A DNA stretch of 64,000 nucleotides. It comes from Aphelidium insulamus. Lineage: Eukaryota; Aphelidiomycota; Aphelidea; Aphelidiaceae. Positions 51,501 through 59,908 of this stretch are shown here, piece after piece (the first letter of the stretch is position 1; every line of letters starts with the position of its first letter). Below the pieces are notes generated by a model. That model saw only the letters and a list, made by a program, of their open reading frames with translations. It did not search any database and was not told where the DNA came from. The position numbers were made by a program, and so were the translations under genes. The stretch is from contig JAZDSV010000009.1 of assembly GCA_036784855.1 (NCBI GenBank), forward strand, positions 1 through 64,000. The letters are read 5' to 3'.

Positions 51501-51991
51501 GTTAGCCACCACATTACACATCTATCTGCACACACACACACACACACACACACACCTCTGCAGCCGCCTTCTTCTTCATGTTGACGTAGACGGTCGAGTC
51601 GTCACGCGTACCCACTTGCACAATGGCCAGATGGGGCAGCCAGGACGGGTGGAGTGCGCGCAATGCCGCAACTTCTGCGCGCAGCTCATCGCGTATGCTC
51701 CTATAGGGCACGGTGTTATAAGCACAGTAAGCCAAGATGCAGCAAGATGCTAACGCACTGTGCCGTCAGCTTGCCATCAATCAGTTTGTGGGCGTATGGC
51801 GGTGGCGATTGCATCGCTGACGGCGCGACCATCAAGGTACAATTACTCGGAGTGGACAGTGCGGGTGACAAGCGATGGGTGCCGTGGTGGGTGTGCACGA
51901 AGCGGCGTGCAAAGCTGTTGCAGAGCTGGCGGCGCTGGCTGATACAACGTTCAACAACTACAATTGAGCGTGTGACCGCGCCGAGAAGCAT
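48533..51991 (-). CDS. MTHFD1: Trifunctional C1-tetrahydrofolate synthase
   Basis: It combines methylene-THF dehydrogenase, methenyl-THF cyclohydrolase and formyl-THF synthetase. Exons 51991-51759, 51700-51556, 51489-51436, 51351-51221, 51172-50935, 50888-50281, 50224-49139 and 49076-48533 give 1012 residues. Dehydrogenase/cyclohydrolase motifs are [50 protein letters not shown] and [16 protein letters not shown]. Synthetase motifs are [55 protein letters not shown] and [13 protein letters not shown]. The first 59 residues ([28 protein letters not shown]) look like a mitochondrial presequence. An internal ATG at 51814 would give a 953-residue cytosolic form. Intron 4 (51173-51220) is GC-AG with donor GCAAGT; intron 2 holds a (GT)n run. 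Confidence 0.95.
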
Positions 51992-52262
51992 TCACACTGC
52001 ACTGCACGCGCACAATCAGGGCAAATTCTTCCTTGATCGCATTTTAAACAGTATCACTCCAAATTATGCATAATAATTGCATAATAATGCGTGAAATAAA
52101 AGGGAACAGAGCTGCAGTTACTGAACGATGTCCACCTAGTAGGTGGCACCCACGGATACAGCTATACTATGAATACATTGGCATGAAGGCCTCTGCATTG
52201 CGGGCCCACTCATCTGCCAGCGGTTTAGCCGTCTCACAATACTGATACTCAACAGATATATT

Positions 52263-52508
52263 ATGGTGGACACGTCACAGAAGCGCTGCTGTAAGTGCAA
52301 AAACGTATTCTTGGGCAGCGCTGTTCGGGGCGGAATCGAATGTCAGGGCCATATGCATTGGCTGTGCAAAGGTTGCTTCCTGCCAACTGCCATCATATTG
52401 GCCACCCATCCGCGACAGTTGATTACCAACTCGTTTCGAATTATTCCGCGTCCCGTGGCTGGCTGCACTGACAGTGGCACAGGCATTGCGTATGAGTCAG
52501 AGAAATAG
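52263..52508 (+). pseudogene. Cys/His-rich zinc-binding remnant
   Basis: An 81-codon frame starts CCKCKNVF, then GGIECQGHMHWLCKGCFLP, a C-x2-C...C-x4-H-x3-C-x2-C pattern like the front half of a RING-like or related zinc module. After the stop the next frame continues with a Glu/Arg-rich helix (SYEREARQLIAKQSPRR, about 52512-52560). That suggests a longer protein lost by frame changes or an unrecognised intron. I cannot name a family. It could also be a genuine small protein. Confidence 0.35.
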
Positions 52509-52560
52509 TTGCGTCATATGAACGTGAAGCACGGCAGCTGATTGCCAAACAGTCCCCGCG

Positions 52561-52931
52561 CCGCCTGGTGACCAGTTGACGTGAATCCCGCAGGCCATAT
52601 CTCTCGGTCTTGCTCATCTGACGGCTCAGGTGGATACACGGATTTGCGACAACAGCACTAATGCGACTCTGTGTCGATTACTGCAATCATTCTGTACCGA
52701 GTTTGGGTACACACTGTGCAACCATTCAGACTATCTGTACACTTGCTGCAAGAATTCACTCTGGACTTGAAGCTGTAAAGCATTGTAAAGCAGTGTTGAA
52801 GAATAGAGAATGTGTCACCTGATCACAGATGGGCGTGCGCTCGCGATCAGCCAATGAGCGGCGAGCAGATTGATCCGCGCGGAAATCTGGCGCAATTTTC
52901 TTGCTCACTTTTCATTGCTCGTTCACACTTT
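52561..52931. other. Intergenic, nothing recognised
   Basis: No frame with motifs and no repeats. The plus-strand frame that opens upstream of 52932 is judged untranslated because the signal peptide starts at the later ATG. Confidence 0.35.
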
Positions 52932-53525
52932 ATGCGCGCGATCCTCATTGCCTTGATGCTGACCTGTGCTTACGGCATGCCTGTGCCTGGCACCGACGAT
53001 GACGAAGTAATTGACGCATTTTCATCTCCTGGTGAATCGTTTAGGCGGTATTTGCCGCGTAACCGTGGAGGACACGATGTTTTCCCATCCCGCGCACCAT
53101 TGCAAGGGGGAGAAGTGTCGCGCAGTGTTCAAAGCGGCGGGATGGTTTATGATCCGCCACTGAAAGAGGCTCAAGTCCAAGGGCCTCCCGCATTTTATGG
53201 CCGCGCACAACCACCGCCTCGTCCACCGCGGCCACCGCAACATCCATCACATCCGCCTCTTCCGCCGCGAAGACATCAGCGAGTTCAGCAACAAGGCCAG
53301 CCACAGAAGTCGACACAAGTCCCAAAAAACGCCGGCAAATCATGTTTCGATATTTTTGATGATCCTGATATGGATATTGATGCCGGTAATCACGACTATC
53401 ACGGCACACGTGATCTGTATTCATACACTCCTTATCCGGAGCCGAGCAAGTTGGCAGTGCTCGTGGCCAAAAAAATTGATAAACTGCAACGCAAATATGG
53501 ATGGAAAAATAGCGATGATTACTAA
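52932..53525 (+). CDS. Secreted proline-rich protein
   Basis: An intronless frame of 197 residues. The signal peptide (MRAILIALMLTCAYG) is followed by MPVPGTDDDEVIDAF, a proline-rich stretch (QPPPRPPRPPQHPSHPPLPP, about residues 95-115), a Gln-rich segment and a polar end (FDIFDDPDMDIDAGN, then KLAVLVAKKIDKLQRKYGW). It has one cysteine, so no disulfide core. No enzyme motif. The leader plus acidic start resembles the secreted protein at 42417-43016. An AATAAAA sequence about 40 bp after the stop can serve as a polyadenylation signal. Confidence 0.65.
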   Translation: MRAILIALMLTCAYGMPVPGTDDDEVIDAFSSPGESFRRYLPRNRGGHDVFPSRAPLQGGEVSRSVQSGGMVYDPPLKEAQVQGPPAFYGRAQPPPRPPRPPQHPSHPPLPPRRHQRVQQQGQPQKSTQVPKNAGKSCFDIFDDPDMDIDAGNHDYHGTRDLYSYTPYPEPSKLAVLVAKKIDKLQRKYGWKNSDDY

Positions 53526-53601
53526 ACTATTGATATGTCATGCGTAGCACCACGGCCACTCAGATCAATAAAAAATATTATCGTAAACATTTTGCACTAT
53601 T

Positions 53602-55347
53602 CTATGCTTCTGAATCGCGCGCAACATCAGATGAAGTACGGTAGTCTGGCATAGTCGACGTGCACAGCAAATCTGCCGGGACAACGGCGGCACTGACTGC
53701 AGATCCCCGACCCACCATATCTAGTGCCACCGTGCGCAGTCCTTTGGCATGGGCCACGCTTGCAGGCATGGCGCCAATAGGGCAACCACCAGTCCAACCG
53801 TCATCAGCCGGCAGCCGGCGCCACCTTTCTTTGGTGGACATCAGTGTAGCAGCCGGCACTGAAGTTGCTTGTACCGTGGCTGAGCTGTCGATCGCTTGTC
53901 TGGAGCGCTTGACAAGTGCATCAACGTCGAGTTGATGGGATGGACGGCGTTTCAAGCCGTCAGTTGCTGGCAGTGACTTGGCGGTGGCGGTGTCGGGGCA
54001 CATGGACTCGGCCAGCTTGATTATGAGCAGCGCCGAGCCGTGGTGCAGTCTGGATCCATTCAGCTCCAGATATTCCAGCAGCGGTGCAGCCACAACTCCT
54101 GTATGCGGGTGCGGCCGGCGCAGAATCCTCTCCAACAATGCCATTGTAGATTTCCGTTTGATATGGTCTTCCATGGCTTGATAGCCAGCCAGGCAAGCGC
54201 CGGCACAATATTGTGCCCACAGAGCCATTGTGTAGCGCTGACTGGTGCTGCTCACTGGACCGCGCAGCTGGTCATTGCATGCATCCAACAGCGCTTGTAT
54301 CAATGGTGGGAGCAGTAGCTGCAACTCGGTCAACATGGGCACCCACAACGAAGACACATCTGCCGGCAACTGCGTGTCACCGGGGGATGCCCGTTTCCTA
54401 AAATGGTTTAAGCAGGGTGTACTAGAGACTGCATTCAATATAACGCACCTTTTGCTGACAGGCACCAATAGGCCGCCGGTGCCATCACCGCCGCCGACAA
54501 GGTGTTGCACAATGACGGCAATAAGCTTAACGGGACACTGCTGCCGCCACCGCTGCAATTGCTCATCGCCGAGCAGGTTGTCCAGTGCAGCCAGACCACT
54601 GTCAGCTTTCAGTTCGGCCTTGCGTGCCGCCTTGAAGACGCGCAGCAATCTACCAACATGCGCGTGCATATCTTCGGCACTGCTGCCACCAGTGTGACCG
54701 GCACATGCAGCCGCTGCCGCTTCCTTGGCAGTGTCTGCGGCGGCCGATGCTGCTGCTGCTGCTGCAGCTCTCCAGTATGTATCACGGAGCCAGTCGGTAG
54801 CCTCGCGCGCCGATTTGCGCAACAAATGCAAACTGGGCAGGTGGTCGTGGGTGGCCGCGTGACGCACATCCACCAAGTAGCCCGGCAGGTCCAGCGTCTG
54901 TGCCAGTGAGGCGATGGGCAGCGCGTATGCCGCCTTTTGCTGCTGGTCCAGCACGCCATTCACAAACCGCACAATGGCCACGGCGTACACCGTCTGCAGC
55001 ATGTGCTCGCTGATGTGCTGTGCGGTGCCACCATCATCAGCAGCACAACTGGTAGTATCCATATCGTTGTCGTCAGTCCCGGCTGCGCGGTCATGCAGCT
55101 GGGCGTCCATCAGGGCCGCGGTGGACTCGACCGCAATCGGCACACGGCCGCGCATTTGCCACAGCTGCACGCGTCTGATGGCCCGCCGGAGTCTCTGCCC
55201 CCCGGCATCCGTATTATTCGTATTAGCATCCGTATTATCAGAGTAGTAGGCCACAGTAGAGGAGCCGTGCAGGTTGTCGGCAGGAAAGAAATCGCCGTAC
55301 ACGCTCGCCCATTCAGCGCGCGTTGTCCACGGCACGGCGCGTGGCAT
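53602..55347 (-). CDS. LAS1: LAS1, ITS2 pre-rRNA endoribonuclease
   Basis: With the GRC3 kinase, LAS1 cuts the ITS2 spacer of pre-rRNA in the nucleolus. Exons 55347-54449 and 54397-53602 give about 564 residues. The N-terminal HEPN domain is evident: AVPWTTRAEWASVYGDFF, RRVQLWQMRGRVPIAVEST, VRFVNGVLDQQQKAAYALPI, and the catalytic RHxxTH motif in LVDVRHAATHDHLPSLHLL. Alanine-rich and poorly conserved helices follow. The intron is 51 bp, a multiple of three without an in-frame stop, so retention would add 17 residues instead of truncating. I place it by the GT-AG pair and the improved SKRKRASPGD junction. Confidence 0.88.
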   Translation of the reverse strand: MPRAVPWTTRAEWASVYGDFFPADNLHGSSTVAYYSDNTDANTNNTDAGGQRLRRAIRRVQLWQMRGRVPIAVESTAALMDAQLHDRAAGTDDNDMDTTSCAADDGGTAQHISEHMLQTVYAVAIVRFVNGVLDQQQKAAYALPIASLAQTLDLPGYLVDVRHAATHDHLPSLHLLRKSAREATDWLRDTYWRAAAAAAASAAADTAKEAAAAACAGHTGGSSAEDMHAHVGRLLRVFKAARKAELKADSGLAALDNLLGDEQLQRWRQQCPVKLIAVIVQHLVGGGDGTGGLLVPVSKRCVILNAVSSTPCLNHFRKRASPGDTQLPADVSSLWVPMLTELQLLLPPLIQALLDACNDQLRGPVSSTSQRYTMALWAQYCAGACLAGYQAMEDHIKRKSTMALLERILRRPHPHTGVVAAPLLEYLELNGSRLHHGSALLIIKLAESMCPDTATAKSLPATDGLKRRPSHQLDVDALVKRSRQAIDSSATVQATSVPAATLMSTKERWRRLPADDGWTGGCPIGAMPASVAHAKGLRTVALDMVGRGSAVSAAVVPADLLCTSTMPDYRTSSDVARDSEA

Positions 55348-55762
55348 TTGTTGTGTTCAAGTTCTTCTTTTCTGTCTTTTATTGCATACACAATTAACCA
55401 CAATATAAATAATAGTCCAGGGGTCTGCATGAGTATTTTCCATATGTTGATATGTATGTAAATTATTTGATGGACATTCTATGCAGAGGGGTGCGTGATA
55501 ACAAAGACCATGTATATCTTAGGCATCATCAACTAAAAGTTCAAGTCCTCAGTGGCATTACACATATTAAGCAAGCACCGCTCACTGCACAAACTCACTA
55601 GACGGCTATTGCTTTTACATTGTCTCAATATGCAGAGTCCAAGTGAATCCCAGCTGCAGGCACCGCCGACTGTCCAATCAGTGAATTGCTGCTGCGTGGC
55701 TGCAGCTCACACGCACGCTGACCGCTGTTCATAGTTTTCATTCTTGTGCTTCTACTACTGCC
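55348..55762. other. Divergent intergenic region, nothing recognised
   Basis: AT-rich next to LAS1. It contains only short frames without motifs and no clear TATA box close to the kinase start. Confidence 0.35.
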
Positions 55763-56947
55763 ATGACAGGCTGGTTCGCTACTGTGATGCTGCTGGTGGC
55801 AACGCCGTGCGCCCGTGCAGCGCCCGTAAAGATTGCGACCGACTCCCACGGCAACACTGATCCACAGCTATTCAGCGGCTGGCAGCACATCTCAGAGTGG
55901 TGGGACCAAAACAGCCAGGAAATCATTGATTATCGCGCTGAACCTGCTGTCGTTAAACCGCCTGAAAAGTGTTTTTTGAATCGGGAGAATCAAGAATGTC
56001 ACGCAGCTCTTATGCTTGAATGCCAGCAAGCTACTGCCATGCGGCAAGGTGAGGCAACGCACAGCAAAGTGCACGATCATTCAACGGACCCCGCAATCGC
56101 TCCACAATCTGTGGTCTCTGTGGAAGAAACCGCTGCAACCGAATGTCTTGACGAAGACGGTGAATTTATCGAAAGTGGTCAACTTCTAGGAGAAGGTAGT
56201 TTTGGGACAGTTTTGGCCGTGAAGCTCAAAAGAACTGATGCGCAATACGCGTTGAAGCGCATTTCGTCAACAGCAGAAAATCGAAAGTGGGTGTACGGCG
56301 AGTTGCGTGCTCTAGCCAGCCTACCGTCACACCGTTATATTATACGTACTCATTTTATTTGTCAAATGAAAGAGCAAGTTTCGTTGGTCATGGACTACAA
56401 ATCTGGTGGAGATTTGTCCGACTTGGTATTGCCAATTAGCGAGGATGATGCCAAGATCTATGTGGCACAGCTAGTACTGGCCGTGGAACACTTGCACCAA
56501 AATGGTATCATTCATCGCGATTTAAAGCTTGCCAACGTGCTATTAGATGATCCCATGGGTAAGAAAGTGACACTAGTGGATTTCGGCCTGTGCAAATGTG
56601 GAATGGGTAAGAATTCAATTACCAGAACTATGTGTGGTACTAGAGAATATGCTGCCCCTGAATTACTAAGTGATTTTGGCTACACTATGTCAGTAGACTG
56701 GTGGTCACTGGGCGTTACCCTATTTGGATTGATCACTGGTAAATATCCTTATGATGTGAACAACTATAGCAATGCGTGGCGTAACCGATTGCCAAATAAG
56801 CCAGAGGTCAACCCTGATTTAAAGCCAGTTTTTTATGGGTTTTTTGAGCGATATGCGACTGGGCGACTGGGCGAAGGTGGTGTGGAAGAATTTCAAAAAC
56901 TTGCATTTTTCCAGGGCATTAATTGGGATGCACCAGAGCTAGGGTGA
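55763..56947 (+). CDS. Secreted AGC-like serine/threonine protein kinase
   Basis: An intronless frame of 394 residues. The first 20 residues (MTGWFATVMLLVATPCARA) form a signal peptide, followed by a 115-residue linker with four cysteines. The kinase domain spans about 135-385: G-loop GEGSFGTV (143-150), ATP lysine in YALKRI (K165), HRDLKLANVL (catalytic Asp 253), DFG (273-275), APE (298-300), DWWSLGVTLFGLITGKYPY and the AGC-type end FFQGINWDAPEL. All catalytic residues are present, so it should be active. There is no second membrane segment. Kinases in the secretory pathway usually belong to the FAM20/Fjoint type, so an AGC fold behind a signal peptide is unusual. Its DNA is AT-richer than neighbouring housekeeping genes. 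Confidence 0.85.
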   Translation: MTGWFATVMLLVATPCARAAPVKIATDSHGNTDPQLFSGWQHISEWWDQNSQEIIDYRAEPAVVKPPEKCFLNRENQECHAALMLECQQATAMRQGEATHSKVHDHSTDPAIAPQSVVSVEETAATECLDEDGEFIESGQLLGEGSFGTVLAVKLKRTDAQYALKRISSTAENRKWVYGELRALASLPSHRYIIRTHFICQMKEQVSLVMDYKSGGDLSDLVLPISEDDAKIYVAQLVLAVEHLHQNGIIHRDLKLANVLLDDPMGKKVTLVDFGLCKCGMGKNSITRTMCGTREYAAPELLSDFGYTMSVDWWSLGVTLFGLITGKYPYDVNNYSNAWRNRLPNKPEVNPDLKPVFYGFFERYATGRLGEGGVEEFQKLAFFQGINWDAPELG

Positions 56948-57247
56948 TGGAAAGATCGAAAATCCGTTACGAAGGATCTATTGCTCAAAAAAAGAATATT
57001 TAGATTCATTTTGTCGGAATTGGCAATATGTTGCTACATATTTATTGAAGTGAACACTGCTGTCTGCTAGGCTTTGTGTCACGTCATTTAGACAAGTTTT
57101 GTTTCAGATCGTTGTTGCCACATGTGTACTTGCTAACTTACAGATTTGGACGACGGCATGTATACATTTATACATGGATGGGGAATTATACGAACCCACC
57201 TATATATACATATCAGCAATACATACTCGTCAAGCTGCATATATTGT

Positions 57248-58337
57248 GTATGGACCAATCAGGGATCAGTTGCTTGGCTCATGCCGCTGCGGTGCTGCTT
57301 GTGGCAGCGGCGTTGCCAGTGCGGTACCCATGATTGCATCTAAAGATTCCAGTGACAACGCTGCCGTGGAACATCAGATAATCAATCTTTCTCTGAATGG
57401 TGGCTGCAAACTAAAAGGGAAATGAGCAGTCAAGTCGCACCACCCGACGTGGCGACCTCCTTCGTGTCATCAACGCATCGCGTGCCAGAAGGTCACTCTG
57501 CTGCAGATGTACTGTCGGAGGACTTGCACGATCTTGTCATCAGAGAAGGTAAGTCGCGTAAACTTGCACCACAGGATCATTTGACGCAGTCCGTTGCGGT
57601 GACAATATCTGATGCTTCTGTGGATGAAGAAAATCCAGCCACGCAACCCAGGAACGATGATGGAGTTTTTGAAATAATTTCAATTCTGGGCGAAGGGGAG
57701 TTTGAGCAGGTCTGCCTTGTTACCCACAAGAATACGAAGGAGCGTTACGCGTCAAAGCGCATTTTGCTGACACCCAAAAGTATGTTGCCCTATGGGAGAA
57801 TGAATGCGAGCTCTCGGAAGCCTACCTCCACACCAATACATTATACGCGCACACATTATACGCGCACATTACATTCGTCAAACCCCGCGGTATGTGTCCC
57901 TGGTCTTGGAATACAAGTTTGGCGGCGATTTGTATTCAAAGCACCGAGGGAAACTTCCAATTAGCGAGGATCATGCCAAGATATATATTGCTCAAATGGT
58001 ATTGGCTTTGGAACATTTGCATCGAAACGGTATTATGCATCGAGATCTTAAGCCTGAAAACATTTTATTGGATAAATGCGCTGGGGAAAAAGTGACACTG
58101 ACGGATTTCGGTTTATGCAACTGTGGAATGGATAGAACTTCGAGGACAATGACACCTTGTGGCTACCTTCTTTTTGCTGCCCCTGAATTACGTTGTGGCC
58201 ACAGCTACATAAAGGAAGTCTACTGGTGGTCGTTGATGACTGAAAGGTCATTGTGGATGCTTTTCTTTCGGCTAGTATTCACTTGGTATGACTTTTTATT
58301 CTTTTCGGCAACTGATCTGCACCCGCTGCCCACATAA
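57248..58337 (+). pseudogene. Decayed paralog of the secreted kinase
   Basis: The same plan as the upstream gene is recognisable: a leader (HAAAVLLVAAALP, starting MDQSGISC), a linker, GEGEFEQVCLVTHKN in place of the G-loop, YASKRI, LPPHQYIIRAH, EYKFGGDLYSKH, PISEDHAKIYIAQMVLALEH, HRDLKPENILLDK, DFGLCNCGM and AAPELRCGHSY. The frame changes at least twice: once just after the leader and once between YASKRI and LPPHQYII near 57790-57840, where a TATACGCGCACAT unit is also duplicated. The third glycine region of the loop is lost and the C-terminal lobe ends in unrelated sequence. It cannot encode an active kinase. The pair arose by tandem duplication. Confidence 0.8.
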
Positions 58338-58465
58338 ATTGATATAGAAGACTAAGAACTGCCATTAGCTAGCCGTTTAACATTTATGCACAAATATGTT
58401 AATGCGTCAATGAATGCAAGGGATGTGTGTGGCACTCGCACTGACCTGATTGTGCTTTGCGAATT

Positions 58466-58774
58466 ATGCGGCCAGATCCTGCCCCCGTCGTCGTTGACAC
58501 AGTAGACGACCACGGGGGAATCAACACCGCGGAATTAACAATGCTGGACTTTAGCGGGGACCAGTGCGAGCGCATCGTCTCGAATGAGCGTCTATACACC
58601 GCATACTGCTACCTGTACCACGTGCGCAACTTGGTGGTGATTCCGTTCTGCGTGGGACTGTGCTATGGCGTGGGCCAGTTCTTTGGGCACGCGGTACTAT
58701 CACGGCATATTGGCCGGCTCATCTGTGCCGTGCGGCCCTTGCGCCCACTATCATCCCCGCCCACTGCACCATAG
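58466..58774 (+). CDS. Small membrane protein
   Basis: An intronless frame of 102 residues: an acidic N-terminus (VVVDTVDDHGGINTAELTML), SNERLYTAYCYLYHVRN, a hydrophobic segment (LVVIPFCVGLCYGVGQFFG), then HIGRLICAVRPLRPL. One or two membrane passes. No family recognised. It ends 54 bp before the next start codon on the same strand. Confidence 0.5.
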   Translation: MRPDPAPVVVDTVDDHGGINTAELTMLDFSGDQCERIVSNERLYTAYCYLYHVRNLVVIPFCVGLCYGVGQFFGHAVLSRHIGRLICAVRPLRPLSSPPTAP

Positions 58775-58828
58775 ATTCACGGTTTTCCCTCACTCTTTAT
58801 CGCATTCTTATTTTACATACCTATACAC

Positions 58829-59486
58829 ATGATGGGCGGGGACAGGGCGGCGCCCGGTGGAGCTGGCACCACACCGCCCGGCTGCGCTGGCAGCAGCGGT
58901 ATGAACGTGTCGGAAAGTGACGCGGACGCCCAAATGGCCGCCACCTTCAAGACTGCCGCGATGGGCGTCACTCAGCTCTACCGCGATGCCATCACGCTCA
59001 ATCGACGCCAATATTCGCGTGGCTACTCGCAAGTGCCCATGATAATACTCCCTGTACTTAAGTATATTTTAATCTGTTGGCAGGGAGTGTGCGCGGGACG
59101 TGCTAGAGCTATGCCAGCGATACCAGCAGTTAAGGCACCCAAACTCGCAGACAGCAAGTGAAGCCACGGTGCCGATATCAGCCATTCACTCGCTTCTCGC
59201 GGCGCAAGTCACCGCCATTCAGCGCCAGCATCACCAGGCCATGCAGCAGCAACAGCAGCAAGTTTATGCAGCCACATCGGTGTCATCAGCGTCAGGCAGA
59301 GGATCTGTATTCGACGCGAGACATCAGCAGGAGGAAGGAATAAGCGGCAGTAATAGCAATAGCATTAGTAGCATAGTGAACAACTACAATAAGCGCGCGC
59401 GAACACACATGGAAGAGGATGATGTACAATTATACAACGTTGACATTGGAGGTGTCGGTTCATCAAGTACAAGTACAGAAACATAG
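58829..59486 (+). CDS. HAPSTR1/C16orf72-like protein
   Basis: Two exons (58829-59032, 59088-59486) give 200 residues. A Gly-rich start precedes a helical domain across the splice: ATFKTAAMGVTQLYRDAI, then RRQYSRGYSQ joined to CARDVLELCQRYQQ. The VTQLY...GY...DVLEL pattern is that of the small HAPSTR1 (C16orf72/DUF4588) family, linked in animals to stress signalling with the E3 ligase HUWE1. A Gln-rich and Ser/Asn-rich tail with a basic NNYNKRARTH follows. The acceptor is set by frame: the AG at 59087, not the one five bases earlier. Confidence 0.6.
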
Positions 59487-59714
59487 ATGTGTGCTTATGT
59501 CTAACGCCGCGGTGTCACTTTGTGCATGCAGTTCTGTATTGTATACTACATAAGTGCGCGCAATATCCATTAAGGTACATATGTGTAGTGAGAGGCAATC
59601 TCTGGTCCACGCAGTACTTCGATATATTATAGATTAATACTGTTGCTGTATATTACTCTATATCTATTCTACATTAACTACCCAATGTACTGTAAATGTA
59701 CGCCACTGCAGATA

Positions 59715-59842
59715 GTCGTAATATAACATTTATTGTAATATTTATTATATTATTATTGTAATTATCATATTAATATTGTCGTAATATTACATTTATTGTA
59801 ATATTATATTTAGATTATTATTGTAATTATCATATTAATATT
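59715..59842. repeat. AT-rich direct repeat, two ~64-bp units
   Basis: Units 59715-59777 and 59778-59842 both start GTCGTAATAT and end ATCATATTAATATT, with a few internal indels. They sit in the 422-bp spacer between the HAPSTR1-like gene and SF1, directly before the SF1 start region. Each unit also contains short inverted ATAAATGTAATATTA-like arms. Confidence 0.85.
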
Positions 59843-59908
59843 GTTTACATCGACGGCACATGCACAACCCTAATTTACGTTATCACATTGCAATCAATCC
59901 AATCCAAG

